Assembly (NCBI RefSeq): GCF_900079775.1
Contig: NZ_LT556049.1
Coordinates: 1-64,000 of the forward strand
Direction of reading: 5' to 3'
Source of the DNA: Leyella lascolaii
Lineage (GTDB): Bacteria > Bacteroidota > Bacteroidia > Bacteroidales > Bacteroidaceae
DNA length: 64,000 bases
Part shown: positions 43,557 to 52,098 of the stretch, piece after piece
Layout: each line of letters begins with the position of its first letter
Numbering within the stretch: position 1 is the stretch's first letter
Translations under genes and position numbers: made by a program
The notes under the pieces: generated by a model
Seen by the model: only the letters and a program-made list of their open reading frames with translations
Databases searched by the model: none
What the model was told of the DNA's origin: nothing

Positions 43557-43602
43557 GGGTGCAAATTTACACATTTTTGCGAAAAATGAGCAGTTTGCAC
43601 CC
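43557..43602 (-). promoter_or_regulatory. 46-bp dyad over the restriction promoter
   Basis: GGGTGCAAA (43557-43565) with TTTGCACCC (43594-43602), and inside CATTTTT-GCG-AAAAATG. On the minus strand TAAATTTG, a -7 box, lies in its left arm. It is a likely repressor operator or cruciform site. The remainder of 43603-43737 has no gene. Confidence 0.55.
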
Positions 43603-43737
43603 GGCTAAAATACACTTGACAAGCATAAAAGCAGCCAAAAATAGCCTTTGTTTTACAAGCCAACAGGAAACAATCTGATTATCAGCCTTTATTCTCTCCC
43701 GTCAGAAGCACCGCCATTGTTTTCAAACAATCCCTGC

Positions 43738-44946
43738 CTATAAGTCTTTTAGGATGATAGAGTTCGCCTTGTCTATCACCGAACCGTCCAAGGAGGCGAG
43801 ATAGATACGTGTGGTTTCTTCCGAATCATGTCCCATACCTTCGCTGATGACTGAAATAGGTATGTTCTTGCTTTTGGCAATACTTGCCCATGAATGCCGG
43901 CTCACATACATGGTAAGCGGTGTCGTTATTCCGCACAGCCGGGCGATTTCCTTCAGATACTTGTTGATACGGAACATCGTGCTCTTGTATTGGCTGCGCA
44001 AATTGATGGATGGAAGCTTGAGGATGGGAAGCAGATAATCCTCGGAACAGCCTGCCGCATATTGGGCGACAATCGCTTCCATGCAGCTTTCCCATTTGAT
44101 GTGCAATTGCTGCCCCGTCTTATGCCTGCGGTAACTCAATATCCCGTTCTTCAGGTCGGACTTCTTGAGGTACGCCATGTCAATGAACGACATACCACGG
44201 GTGTAAAACGAAAAGAGGAACATGTCCCTCGCCAGTTCCCAATGCGGTTTCCCGCTCAGGTTAAGTTCCTTAATGTGCTTGATGTCTTTGAAATGGATGG
44301 CACGTTTTGGGGTCTTGTCCATTCCGGTATAGACATGCTTGAATGGATGCTTTTGCACGGTCAGCCCTTTTTCCACGGCACGGTTGTAGGCGGCACGGAG
44401 GATACGCATATAAAATGATATAGTGTTCAAAGACACGCTTTTCATCTTCAACCAAGCCTCGTATTCCATCATCAGGTCCGCATCCATATCATCTAACTGC
44501 ACATCCTTGTTGCGTCTGAAACGCATGAAACTGGATAATGCCGCCGAATAGGTTTCTGATGTCCGTTCCCTGTTTAACCGCCTTAACTGAGCGATGACCG
44601 ATTCCATGAAGCTGTAGAAGGACTGCAATTCAGATATTTCACGGAAACGGCTTATGATGGCATCTGTGGAGCAACTATCTTTACAAGACAACTCTTTGAT
44701 AACGGATTCCAACCTCCCCACATCCCGGTTCACTTGCTGGACAATCAACCGAAGGTGATGCTTCCTTTCTGCCGGAAGCATGGTGGGTATGTCAATCATT
44801 GACAACTTCCCGTTCCATTCGCTTTCAAATATCCGGTAGTCCGTCCTGATGTGTCGGACCACGCGGTTGTGGATCACTTGATAATAAATGCTGCCCTCCT
44901 TGCCGTCTATGGAAGAAGGACGGAATTTTGCTTTTACTGATGCCAT
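43738..44946 (-). CDS. Tyrosine recombinase, internal to element 2
   Basis: 402 residues. N-terminal arm domain (KAKFRPSSIDGKEGSIYYQV), core-binding domain at about 110-200, catalytic domain with TRGMSFIDMAYL, YVSRHSWASIAKSKNIP and MGHDSEETTRIYLASL (His and nucleophile Tyr). Tyr replaces the usual His of HxxR, which is common in this Bacteroidales branch. It lies between the restriction genes and the mobilization genes, so it may mark the end of a smaller element nested in or fused to element 2. The gap to the 219-residue mobilization-associated gene is 5 bp, so they are probably co-transcribed. Confidence 0.93.
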   Translation of the reverse strand: MASVKAKFRPSSIDGKEGSIYYQVIHNRVVRHIRTDYRIFESEWNGKLSMIDIPTMLPAERKHHLRLIVQQVNRDVGRLESVIKELSCKDSCSTDAIISRFREISELQSFYSFMESVIAQLRRLNRERTSETYSAALSSFMRFRRNKDVQLDDMDADLMMEYEAWLKMKSVSLNTISFYMRILRAAYNRAVEKGLTVQKHPFKHVYTGMDKTPKRAIHFKDIKHIKELNLSGKPHWELARDMFLFSFYTRGMSFIDMAYLKKSDLKNGILSYRRHKTGQQLHIKWESCMEAIVAQYAAGCSEDYLLPILKLPSINLRSQYKSTMFRINKYLKEIARLCGITTPLTMYVSRHSWASIAKSKNIPISVISEGMGHDSEETTRIYLASLDGSVIDKANSIILKDL

Positions 44947-44951
44947 CCACG

Positions 44952-45611
44952 TTACTTTTTGTTATTGGTAATTTGTTCCACTTTCAACTTCTCCTGCATC
45001 AGGCTGTCGGAAACAGCCTTCAAATCCCTGTCATAATCGTCAGCCTCTTGGCGCAACCACTCTATGGTTTCCTCGTCACGCCGGATGTCAAACACATCGT
45101 TCAGCCAAAGGATAGTCTTTGCATCGCAACCTCCCCATGAACGAATAATCCGGAACTTCAGCGCATCGTCCGCATACTGACATCTGGACTGCCAAAGTTC
45201 GATGTTGCCCCAGATGGATAGACCGCAAACGACACCCATGACGACCAAAAAGGAAAACACCTTGCTTGACTTGATGTCGAAGCTGTGGCGGTGGATATGT
45301 TCCTGCGGTTCGTTCACCTGTCCGTTAGCACTTCGAGTAAACGATTCTTTCAAATCACGCAACAGATTCAGAATCCGGTTTGACGTGTAGACTTCCGCCT
45401 CTCCGAATTTGGTCAGTATGGCTTTAGTCTGTTCCCGGTTTTCTCTGGCAGAAGTATTCAGCAATTCCTTTATGGGAGCCAAATCCATTGCCGGAGGCTG
45501 TCCGTCTGACTGGTTGTTGCTTACTTTCGGAGTATTCTCCAACTTGCTGTTTATACTCTTTAAGGCACTTTTGATGTCCTCAAAGAGCGCATACACTTCG
45601 TTATTATCCAT
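44952..45611 (-). CDS. Mobilization-associated membrane protein
   Basis: 219 residues. An N-terminal helical, cytoplasmic half (ALFEDIKSALKSINSKLE, LLNTSARENREQTKAILTKF), one membrane segment at about 122-142 (KVFSFLVVMGVVCGLSIWG) and a C-terminal coiled coil (ETIEWLRQEADDYDRDLKAV). Bacteroidales mobilizable transposons often carry such a protein after the relaxase. It could anchor the relaxosome at the membrane or contact a coupling protein. It ends the mob unit, 2 bp after the relaxase stop. Confidence 0.6.
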   Translation of the reverse strand: MDNNEVYALFEDIKSALKSINSKLENTPKVSNNQSDGQPPAMDLAPIKELLNTSARENREQTKAILTKFGEAEVYTSNRILNLLRDLKESFTRSANGQVNEPQEHIHRHSFDIKSSKVFSFLVVMGVVCGLSIWGNIELWQSRCQYADDALKFRIIRSWGGCDAKTILWLNDVFDIRRDEETIEWLRQEADDYDRDLKAVSDSLMQEKLKVEQITNNKK

Positions 45612-45613
45612 GT

Positions 45614-46546
45614 TTATAAACTGATTTTACGTTGTTTCTTTTTCTTACGTTTTAACTGTTTCTCAAAATAGTTCTCATCTGCCTGACCGTTTGTAGCATT
45701 CGGCATGAGCAAGCCTATGGAACCACTGTACAAATCATCGTTGCCCATCACTTCAGATTGCAGTGTCGGCTGTTCGGAAACCTGATTGCCCGTCATTATC
45801 CTTTGCTGTTCCTCCTGCCTGTTGGCGTTCATAGCCTCGTCTATCTTGGAATAGCTGAACCGCCTGTCAATCTTGGAGCCGCTGAACGAATAGCCGTTCT
45901 TGGAGAATATGACACCCTGTACCTCGTTCGACTTGCCTTTGTACTTGAACTGCATTTTCACTCCTTGTTTTTCCAGATTAACGGCTAACTGCCGCCAGTT
46001 ACCGTATCTTGAAACTTCCGATTTAAGGAGAAAATAAAGTTCATATTTAGTCTTGTCCGGTTCTTTCAGCCGATGCAGTTTCACCTTTTCCTTGCCTTCG
46101 GATACGTACAGACCGTACTTCCGTGTCAGTTCCTTGCAGATACGTGTGCTACGTATCCGCTCGTTCTGGTCGCTGATTGTCCTGCCGTCATTAGCGATGC
46201 GGTTGAATGCGATATGCACGTGCGGATGCTCCTTATCAAAGTGGCGCACGACAAGAACCTGTGTGTCCTTTATACTCATTCTCTCCAAGTATTCCAATGC
46301 AATTCCTGCCATTGTCCGATCGGTAAGGCGGTGTTCGTCCTCTCTGGAGAATGCCAGTGCAATATGTCCGACAGGCTTCGTCACTCTCGGATTCATCCCT
46401 GACTGCGCCTCAAAACTCATGACTATCGTGTCCTTATCTTCGGAAAACAAGCCGTCACTAACAAGGATTTCGGCATCCTTTTCCTTGTCAAGAATGTAGT
46501 TCACCACCCCCCTGAAATTACTACCCTTGACGATTTTGGCTATCAT
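45614..46546 (-). CDS. MOBP-type relaxase
   Basis: 310 residues from the ATG at 46546 (MIAKIVKGSNFRGVVNYILD); the frame extends upstream, but only across the mobC-like gene. The catalytic Tyr is expected in the first motif (GVVNYIL), the metal-binding His triad in VRHFDKEHPHVHIAFNRI (about 112-130), and the C-terminus is basic (KRKKKKQRK). It would nick the oriT of element 2. Start codon and upstream stop overlap (ATGA), indicating coupling with the mobC-like gene. Confidence 0.92.
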   Translation of the reverse strand: MIAKIVKGSNFRGVVNYILDKEKDAEILVSDGLFSEDKDTIVMSFEAQSGMNPRVTKPVGHIALAFSREDEHRLTDRTMAGIALEYLERMSIKDTQVLVVRHFDKEHPHVHIAFNRIANDGRTISDQNERIRSTRICKELTRKYGLYVSEGKEKVKLHRLKEPDKTKYELYFLLKSEVSRYGNWRQLAVNLEKQGVKMQFKYKGKSNEVQGVIFSKNGYSFSGSKIDRRFSYSKIDEAMNANRQEEQQRIMTGNQVSEQPTLQSEVMGNDDLYSGSIGLLMPNATNGQADENYFEKQLKRKKKKQRKISL

Positions 46547-46908
46547 AGGAAGATAAGGTTCAGAAGTTCCTCGATACGTGCCACGAGCACGCGGCACTCC
46601 ACTCTCACCGTGACGAAGCCTGCGGCATTCGCCTTGTGCGCAATCTGGTTCAGATTGTTTGCCATACCGCACAGCTTGCGGACATAATTCGTGTGTTCTG
46701 GCGTGAGCCGTTCCTTCACATGGCAGCTTCTCATACACTCGCGCAGGAATTCCCCGGCAGATATGCCTGCGCTCCGAGCCTTGCCTTTCAGGGTGTAGTA
46801 GTCCGATGTCGCCATCTTCACCGTGAGACGGTATTTCAGCTTGTCTGCCGCCTCCTTCTTGGGGCGACCGCCCTTCTTTCTTCTATTAATTTTTTGTTTT
46901 TGTTCCAT
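46543..46908 (-). CDS. Relaxosome accessory protein (MobC-like)
   Basis: 121 residues. A basic N-terminus (KQKINRRKKGGRPKKE), a ribbon-helix-helix-like YRLTVKMATSDYYTLKGKARSAG, and the family end VRKLCGMANNLNQIAHKANA, typical of MobC/Bacteroidales MobA relaxosome proteins. It binds oriT and assists the relaxase. It is first in the mob operon, and the candidate oriT lies immediately upstream. Confidence 0.9.
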   Translation of the reverse strand: MEQKQKINRRKKGGRPKKEAADKLKYRLTVKMATSDYYTLKGKARSAGISAGEFLRECMRSCHVKERLTPEHTNYVRKLCGMANNLNQIAHKANAAGFVTVRVECRVLVARIEELLNLIFL

Positions 46909-46954
46909 CTGTAAGATTCAAATTCTAATGTCTATAATGTTGATACTGATTAGA

Positions 46955-47049
46955 CCAACGGGATGCGGCTTCCACGAGTTTTTGAGAGTGGGAGCAGGCG
47001 GTTTCGGTATGCCCGAAACACAAACTTGCTCCCCTCAAAACTCCGTTGG
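46955..47049. other. Candidate oriT: nested 95-bp dyad
   Basis: Five nested inverted pairs share one centre: CCAACGG/CCGTTGG (46955, 47043), TTTTTGAG/CTCAAAA near 46979 and 47034, GGGAGCA/TGCTCCC (46990, 47027), and GTTTCGG/CCGAAAC around TATGC at 47010; GGGATG/CATCCC extends further out. It lies just upstream of the mobC-relaxase operon. A single strand would fold into one long hairpin, as expected of an oriT or single-strand origin. Confidence 0.6.
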
Positions 47050-47100
47050 ATTGGTTCAGAGTAACTCCGAATAACATCCCGTAAACCTGCTCCTTAATTC

Positions 47101-47544
47101 TCAGAGTTTACGCCATGCCTCGATGTCCTCCCCGTAGGTGGCAAGGTGGTGGCGGGCGATGTTCTCCATCAGTCCCGACACGCTCATCCTGCGACTGCCG
47201 AACAGGCTGACGATGCGGTCGAGGGCATCGCGTGTGTCGCGGCTGAGGAACACGGGCTTCCGGTCTTCGATGGACGGTACCGGGAGGAACATTGCCTTGT
47301 ATTCCTCCAGCGATGCCCTGCGTTGCTTGCCGCTGACACGGTGTATCACCTGCGGGCTTCCATCCGTATTTTCCTGCACGGTTTCACCTGTTTGTTCATT
47401 CATGTTCTCATCCGTACCTGTCTGTACATCCTCGTACTCCTGTGCCGGCATACCGGCGGACTTCTGTTCTTCCACTTCCGGCTTGGTTCCCAAAAAGATT
47501 TTCAACTCTTCATCCATCGTCTGGTTGCTTACGTTCTTTCTCAT
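47101..47544 (-). CDS. DUF3408-family mobile-element protein
   Basis: 147 residues from the ATG at 47544 (MRKNVSNQTMDEELKIFLG); the longer frame from 47712 has no family support. An acidic, low-complexity first half (EYEDVQTGTDENMNEQTGE) leads to the conserved C-terminal domain SLEEYKAMFLPVP, RKPVFLSRDTRDALDRIV and MSVSGLMENIARHHL. This resembles a ribbon-helix-helix DNA-binding fold. Such proteins accompany transfer genes of Bacteroidales conjugative and mobilizable elements. It lies on the far side of the candidate oriT. Confidence 0.75.
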   Translation of the reverse strand: MRKNVSNQTMDEELKIFLGTKPEVEEQKSAGMPAQEYEDVQTGTDENMNEQTGETVQENTDGSPQVIHRVSGKQRRASLEEYKAMFLPVPSIEDRKPVFLSRDTRDALDRIVSLFGSRRMSVSGLMENIARHHLATYGEDIEAWRKL

Positions 47545-48087
47545 ACTTGTTTGAATTAAATGTTTAACAATAGTGGTCGTAGTGCGCACATTTGACCGAT
47601 TATCGGCAGCAAAGGAAATGGATATAATGCAGGAAGTCAAATACTTGGATTGGCTGTGGCAACAATGTGGCATTTTGCATTTTTCATGTATGATTAGTGG
47701 TGGATGATTCACCGATTTGCCACGGAGGTAAAGAATAGCCGTTTAATATTTAAGGGCTTAATCTGACCGGATAAGACGAAAATAAAAATGTTTTCAGGGG
47801 GCTTGATTGGAGAATCATCTTGCATACATGGTATCCGAAATGCGCCACAGGCTACCGTACCAGCGTCAAATGCTGCCACAATGATGCGGGTTGGTTGGAA
47901 TCTGCCGAAGTTGGCTTTTCTTTGTACAGTCGGCAACCGGAAGGGTTGTTGCGGAATATAGAATTAAGCCAATCCCTACCACTTGCAGCCACAAGCTGCC
48001 AGTCAGTAATAAAGCCATTGTCCGATGTTGGTATTGGCTTTACTTTGCAGACAAACAGGATTACCAACAATAAAAACAGTATATGCA
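47545..48087. other. Intergenic control region of element 2
   Basis: 540 bp between divergent genes with no supported gene. Contains direct repeats of GCCAATCC/GGCTTTACTTTGCAG type sequence near 47968 and 48036 and a purine-rich stretch. It should hold promoters for the DUF3408 gene and the helix-turn-helix genes. Confidence 0.35.
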
Positions 48088-48402
48088 ATGAATGAATTTG
48101 TGATTATCTCGAAAGACGTGTTTGAAGAAATGGTCGGGAAGTTCAACCGCTTCTCCGACCGGGTGAATGAAATCCTCGGCAAGAGGGAGGAAGGACGGCT
48201 CAGCCGCTGGATGGACAATCAGGATGTCTGCCAGCAGCTGCGTATCAGTCCGAGAACCTTGCAGACGCTTCGTGACAACGGAACGCTGGCTTACTCCCAA
48301 ATTGGACATAAGATTTTCTACAAGCCGGAGGATGTGCTGCGTATCGTACGGCTTGTAGAGGACAGACGAAAGGATGCCGCCTATCGGGGAAAGACCATCT
48401 GA
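48088..48402 (+). CDS. Helix-turn-helix protein (excisionase-like)
   Basis: 104 residues from the ATG at 48088 (MNEFVIISKDVFEEMVGKF). The C-terminal part is a MerR/Xis-type domain: WMDNQDVCQQLRISPRTLQTLRDNGTLAYSQIGHKIFYKPEDVLRIV. Such HTH_17 proteins in Bacteroidales elements control excision or mobilization. A second, shorter homologue follows after 41 bp in the same direction. Whether it is the directionality factor for one of the three integrases cannot be told. Confidence 0.82.
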   Translation: MNEFVIISKDVFEEMVGKFNRFSDRVNEILGKREEGRLSRWMDNQDVCQQLRISPRTLQTLRDNGTLAYSQIGHKIFYKPEDVLRIVRLVEDRRKDAAYRGKTI

Positions 48403-48443
48403 ATATAATTGAATTTATTGTACCACTAAATCCACTGTAATAA

Positions 48444-48746
48444 ATGAACAAAACGATTATGACTAACGATGAATGGGCTGTCGGCTTCATGGAGCAATTG
48501 GATTCCATGCTCAACGGCATTGAAAGCATGAACGAAAAAAGCAAGGCTTCATTCGGTAATGAACGCTTCCTGACGGACAAGGAAGTGTCGGCATGGCTCA
48601 AAGTGAGCCGACGTACCTTGCAGGATTATCGTAACAACGGGATGGTGTCCTATTACCAGTTGGGTGGTAAGATTCTCTACAAGGAATCTGACATCGAAAA
48701 GCTGGTGATGGGCGGGTATCGGAATGCTTACCGAACGGAAACATAA
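48444..48746 (+). CDS. Second helix-turn-helix protein (excisionase-like)
   Basis: 100 residues. Same domain as its neighbour: FLTDKEVSAWLKVSRRTLQDYRNNGMVSYYQLGGKILYKESDIEKLV at about 52-98, preceded by a helical N-terminus (EWAVGFMEQLDSMLNGIESM). The tandem pair of diverged HTH_17 proteins is typical of Bacteroidales mobile elements; the two probably act together on an att or regulatory site. It converges with the RhuM-like gene, leaving about 95 bp. Confidence 0.82.
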   Translation: MNKTIMTNDEWAVGFMEQLDSMLNGIESMNEKSKASFGNERFLTDKEVSAWLKVSRRTLQDYRNNGMVSYYQLGGKILYKESDIEKLVMGGYRNAYRTET

Positions 48747-48842
48747 TTTTGTAAAGTGTGAAAGGAACAGAAGCCGATGGAGACAGGTAAATTACCCGGC
48801 CATCGGCTTCTTGCATTATTATCATTATAGGTACAAACAACA

Positions 48843-49235
48843 CTAACATTTGTATCGCGGATTGGCTTCGGACAGTGAAAAGAACAAATGAATGGGCTTT
48901 TCCTGATTGGGCGCATACAGCCTTTCCATAATGAACATTCTGAAAACCATACATTCCCTGCTGCGTAGTCTGAATGCAAGAGCTATGACGATTTCAAGGC
49001 TGTACACCATGTAACGTGTCCCGTCTTCCTGTCTGATGTAGCACATGGTTGTTTCTTCCAACAGTTCATGATTCTTATAAATATCACGGATAGCCTTGCG
49101 GATGTCACAGCAGAATACCATAAACAGGTCTGACATTTCCTGCTGTGTCATCCAAACAGGATCGGTCGGTATCGTGACCATTCCTATTTCACTAATTGTA
49201 ATGATTCCTCGTTCCATGTTTGTATTATTTTTCAT
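48843..49235 (-). CDS. RhuM-like protein downstream of integrase pair
   Basis: 130 residues. GMVTIPTDPVWMTQQEMSDLF, then IRKAIRDIYKNHELLEE and YMVYSLEIVIALAFRLRS, the pattern of RhuM-type proteins, clearer than in the homologue of element 1 (16464-16835). Overlaps the start of this gene with the stop of the integrase gene by 4 bp, so they are translationally coupled. Repetition of the integrase/RhuM pair in both elements suggests a functional link, for example control of recombination. Confidence 0.65.
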   Translation of the reverse strand: MKNNTNMERGIITISEIGMVTIPTDPVWMTQQEMSDLFMVFCCDIRKAIRDIYKNHELLEETTMCYIRQEDGTRYMVYSLEIVIALAFRLRSRECMVFRMFIMERLYAPNQEKPIHLFFSLSEANPRYKC

Positions 49236-50563
49236 TTGTCAGAATTTCGTTTACATTCCTTTTTCCAGCCGCTGTAATTGCCACATTTGAATACACGTGA
49301 GGGCATTCCGTCATCAGGCAAGGAGAACTTGCCTTTGGTCGTTTCGGACAATACAGCCAAATCCCGGCTTACTTTCTGGTTGGTGATTTCCGCATAGATT
49401 TGGGTCGTCCGAATGGAGGAATGTCCCATCATCTTGCTGATGCTCTCTATCGGAACACCGTTGTTCAGACAAATCAGTGTTGCGAAGGAGTGTCGGCTTT
49501 GATAGTAGGTAAGGTGGCATTCCAAGCCGCATTGTTCGGCAATCATTTTCAGGCTACGGTTGAGGTTTCCGGTAATTGGCACATAAAACAGCTTACCGTC
49601 TTTTCCTTCTCCGCGATACTTTTCAATGATGCGCAGGGGGATATCTAACAACTTGATATGACACTCCGCTTTGGTTTTCTGTCGGGCAATGTGAATCCAC
49701 TTGCTGCCATCCTCTTTCGTGATGATGTTGTCCTCTGTCAGGTTAGCCAAGTCAGCCCTCCCGATACCCGTAAAAGTCGAAAAGACGAAAAGGTCTCTCG
49801 TATGGCAAAGCCTGTATGTAGGCAGTTTAGCATTCAACAGCTTTTCAAACTGCTCGCCCGTCAGGTAGCGGTGGTTCACCGGGACTTTCTCAATCTTATG
49901 TCCTGCAAACGGGTCGCGTTTGAGGATATGCTTCTTCAGGGCGAGCCGAGTCATCTTGTGCAGCAGAATGAGATAGTCGTTGTATGCCGACACTTTCAAT
50001 TTAAGTACGGTGGAAAGATAGAATGTGAAGTCTGTCATAAAGCGCATGGTCAGCGAACGCAATGGCATGTCCTCCATGTCATACTTGTACTTCATAAAAT
50101 TGTGGATATGCTTGCGTGTGGTCAGGTATCGGATATAACTGTGCCTTGTCCTGTCAATGCCCACACGTTTGGCGTATTCCTCATTATGTTCGTCCATCAA
50201 TGCGAGAAGGGTTTCTTTTACCTGCGACTTACCAGTTACGGCATTCTTGATGATTTCAGCCGACACGAAGCCATAGCTGTCCACATTTTCCTTATAGGCG
50301 ATACGGGCTTTGGCTTCCAATGCGGACAAGGTATCGTTCAATCTGAACAACTCCTTTTTCTTCTCGCCTGCAAGGTTTTCCTTGCGTCCGTCCATAATTG
50401 CCTTGCCTGCATCGGCATCCCAATATACAGGTTCAATTTCCAATCCTGTGGAATACTGACTCACCTTGCCGTCAAGGGTAATACGTCCCATAATGGGGCA
50501 TTTGCCGTTTTTCTTTACCTTTTGTCGGTTGATGTAAAACAATAGTTTGAACGTACTTCGCAT
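49232..50563 (-). CDS. Tyrosine recombinase, second of tandem pair
   Basis: 443 residues. Arm-type domain (RSTFKLLFYINRQKVKKNGKCPI), core-binding domain at about 115-210, catalytic domain with FTGIGRADLANL, YQSRHSFATLICLNNGVP and MGHSSIRTTQIYAEI (His and nucleophile Tyr). The first Arg is displaced (TGIGRAD) and HxxR has Tyr for His. It lies 3 bp after the other integrase and overlaps the RhuM-like gene. Two integrases in tandem are seen in some Bacteroidales elements in which both are needed for integration or excision. Confidence 0.93.
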   Translation of the reverse strand: MRSTFKLLFYINRQKVKKNGKCPIMGRITLDGKVSQYSTGLEIEPVYWDADAGKAIMDGRKENLAGEKKKELFRLNDTLSALEAKARIAYKENVDSYGFVSAEIIKNAVTGKSQVKETLLALMDEHNEEYAKRVGIDRTRHSYIRYLTTRKHIHNFMKYKYDMEDMPLRSLTMRFMTDFTFYLSTVLKLKVSAYNDYLILLHKMTRLALKKHILKRDPFAGHKIEKVPVNHRYLTGEQFEKLLNAKLPTYRLCHTRDLFVFSTFTGIGRADLANLTEDNIITKEDGSKWIHIARQKTKAECHIKLLDIPLRIIEKYRGEGKDGKLFYVPITGNLNRSLKMIAEQCGLECHLTYYQSRHSFATLICLNNGVPIESISKMMGHSSIRTTQIYAEITNQKVSRDLAVLSETTKGKFSLPDDGMPSRVFKCGNYSGWKKECKRNSDK

Positions 50564-50566
50564 GAC

Positions 50567-51904
50567 TTATCCCTCCATCATTTGTTTAACAATAGCCCTT
50601 TGTTTCCAACTTGGATTGACCCTGCGCCGGGTGTTATCCTTGCGTATTGTGGAAGGGGCTGCATCAATCCCGAACAGGGAGAACTTGTCGCCAATGGCAT
50701 CATTCAGCCTGTCCACGTCACGGTCAATCTTGTCCTGCGTGACTTTCGCGTACCGTTGTGTAGTCTTGATATGTTTGTGTCCCATGATTTTACTTACCGT
50801 TTCGATAGGAATACCCTGTGAAAGACATATTATGCTGCCGAATGTATGTCTGGCTTGATGAAATGAAATCGGACGGTTGATACCGCACATCACAGCCATT
50901 TTCTTCAGATGAATGTTCATGCTCTCCTTCGTAAGCATAGGCAGCAGCCTGCCTGCGGCATCCATGCCCTTGTATTTTTCCAATATGGCGAGCGGTATTT
51001 CCATCAGCCTTATACATTCGGGTGTACCTGTTTTCTGACGCTCGGTGTGAATCCACAAACTTCCGTCCTCGGCTTTTACGAGGTTCTTCTCCGTCAATGC
51101 CCTCATGTCGCAGTAACAGATGCCCGTCCAGCATGAGAACAGGAACATGTCCCTTGTGAAGTTACGGTTGGGCGTGTCGTAAGTCATGTTGGCAAACTTA
51201 CCCAGTTCCTCTTCCGTAAGGTACATCTGCTTGAACTCCGGCTTTTGTGGTCTGTAACCTTTGAACGGGCTGAACGGAATAATGCCACGGAACACGGCAA
51301 GCATCATCACGCTTTTCAGGCGGTTTACATGTCCGAGTATGGTCTTGGGCATGAAACGCTTGACGGTGCGCATATACATATCGAAATCCTCGATGAAATT
51401 CTCATCCATCTGCTTGACGGGCATGTCTGAAAGACGGTACTTGTCTTTCAGAAACGTGGCGAGATGGCGGTAAGTATTCGTGTAATGGTAATAGCTGGTT
51501 GCGGAACGGTTCACGCCCACACGTAAAGCATATTCCTCATTATGCTCAGTAAACAGTTTCATGATGGTGTCCTGTGCTTCCGCCAGCCCTTGATAAGCGT
51601 TCTTCACTTCCTCTGCCGAAACGACTTCTTTAATATCCTTCAGTTCGTTGAACCGTTGTCGGAGTAGAAGCAACGTGCGTTCAATCTCACGGTTTGCCAT
51701 AACCGTCATTTTACTCTTGCCCGTACACCGTTGTGCCGTGGCATTCCACAACTTGGCATTTACCTTGAATTTGCAGGAAAACTGTGCGATGGAGTTCTGT
51801 TTTCCCTTGACGGCTATTCTACCCATGAGGGGAGACAGCCCGTTCTTGTCCTGTCCGCTGCGTTTGATATAAAGCAGCACTTTCATTTCTGTCTTCATTG
51901 CCAT
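50567..51904 (-). CDS. Tyrosine recombinase, first of tandem pair
   Basis: 445 residues. Arm domain (KTEMKVLLYIKRSGQDKNGLSP), core-binding domain at about 120-215, catalytic domain with SCWTGICYCDMRAL (no Arg I), HQARHTFGSIICLSQGIP (HxxR) and MGHKHIKTTQRYAKVTQDK (His, nucleophile Tyr). This is closest to the CTnDOT integrase style. It is the outermost gene of element 2, 182 bp from the proposed right end, with the 35-bp motif 57 bp upstream of its start. Confidence 0.95.
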   Translation of the reverse strand: MAMKTEMKVLLYIKRSGQDKNGLSPLMGRIAVKGKQNSIAQFSCKFKVNAKLWNATAQRCTGKSKMTVMANREIERTLLLLRQRFNELKDIKEVVSAEEVKNAYQGLAEAQDTIMKLFTEHNEEYALRVGVNRSATSYYHYTNTYRHLATFLKDKYRLSDMPVKQMDENFIEDFDMYMRTVKRFMPKTILGHVNRLKSVMMLAVFRGIIPFSPFKGYRPQKPEFKQMYLTEEELGKFANMTYDTPNRNFTRDMFLFSCWTGICYCDMRALTEKNLVKAEDGSLWIHTERQKTGTPECIRLMEIPLAILEKYKGMDAAGRLLPMLTKESMNIHLKKMAVMCGINRPISFHQARHTFGSIICLSQGIPIETVSKIMGHKHIKTTQRYAKVTQDKIDRDVDRLNDAIGDKFSLFGIDAAPSTIRKDNTRRRVNPSWKQRAIVKQMMEG

Positions 51905-51960
51905 AACTTTTTGGTTGCAATATTAGTGATACATTGCCGACCGACAGAATTGGAAATGGT

Positions 51961-51995
51961 GCAGAACGGTGCAAACGGAACGGACACTGCTAAAT
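51961..51995 (-). promoter_or_regulatory. 35-bp element motif upstream of integrase
   Basis: It starts GCAGAACGG, has ACGGAC in the middle and ends GCTAAAT. It has the same length and register as 16160-16194 and 18122-18156. Confidence 0.4.
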
Positions 51996-52085
51996 CTGCG
52001 GATTTGAAGCCATTACCACTCGTATAATGCTTGTTTACAAGCATTAGGAATGCTGTTTTTCAGGCTTTAAGCTGGTAGCAGGACA

Positions 52086-52098
52086 GGTAATGACTTGG
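52086..52098 (+). other. Proposed right end of element 2
   Basis: GGTAATGACTTGG, related to GGTAATGGTTTGG at 36344 and to both ends of element 1. Confidence 0.4.

Larger units (their letters stand above)
36344..52098. mobile_element. Composite mobilizable element 2, about 15.8 kb
   Basis: Contains an AT-rich XRE-metallopeptidase operon, a helicase/methylase restriction locus, an internal integrase, MOBP-type mobilization genes, a DUF3408 protein, two helix-turn-helix proteins, a RhuM-like protein and two more integrases at the right end. GGTAATGGTTTGG at 36344 and GGTAATGACTTGG at 52086 are the proposed ends. The internal integrase and changes in base composition suggest at least two fused elements. 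It needs a helper for transfer. Chromosomal genes flank both sides. Confidence 0.6.

Noticed and set aside
46547..46738. Upstream extension of the relaxase
   Set aside because: It overlaps the mobC-like gene completely; the ATG in the ATGA overlap is a standard coupled start.
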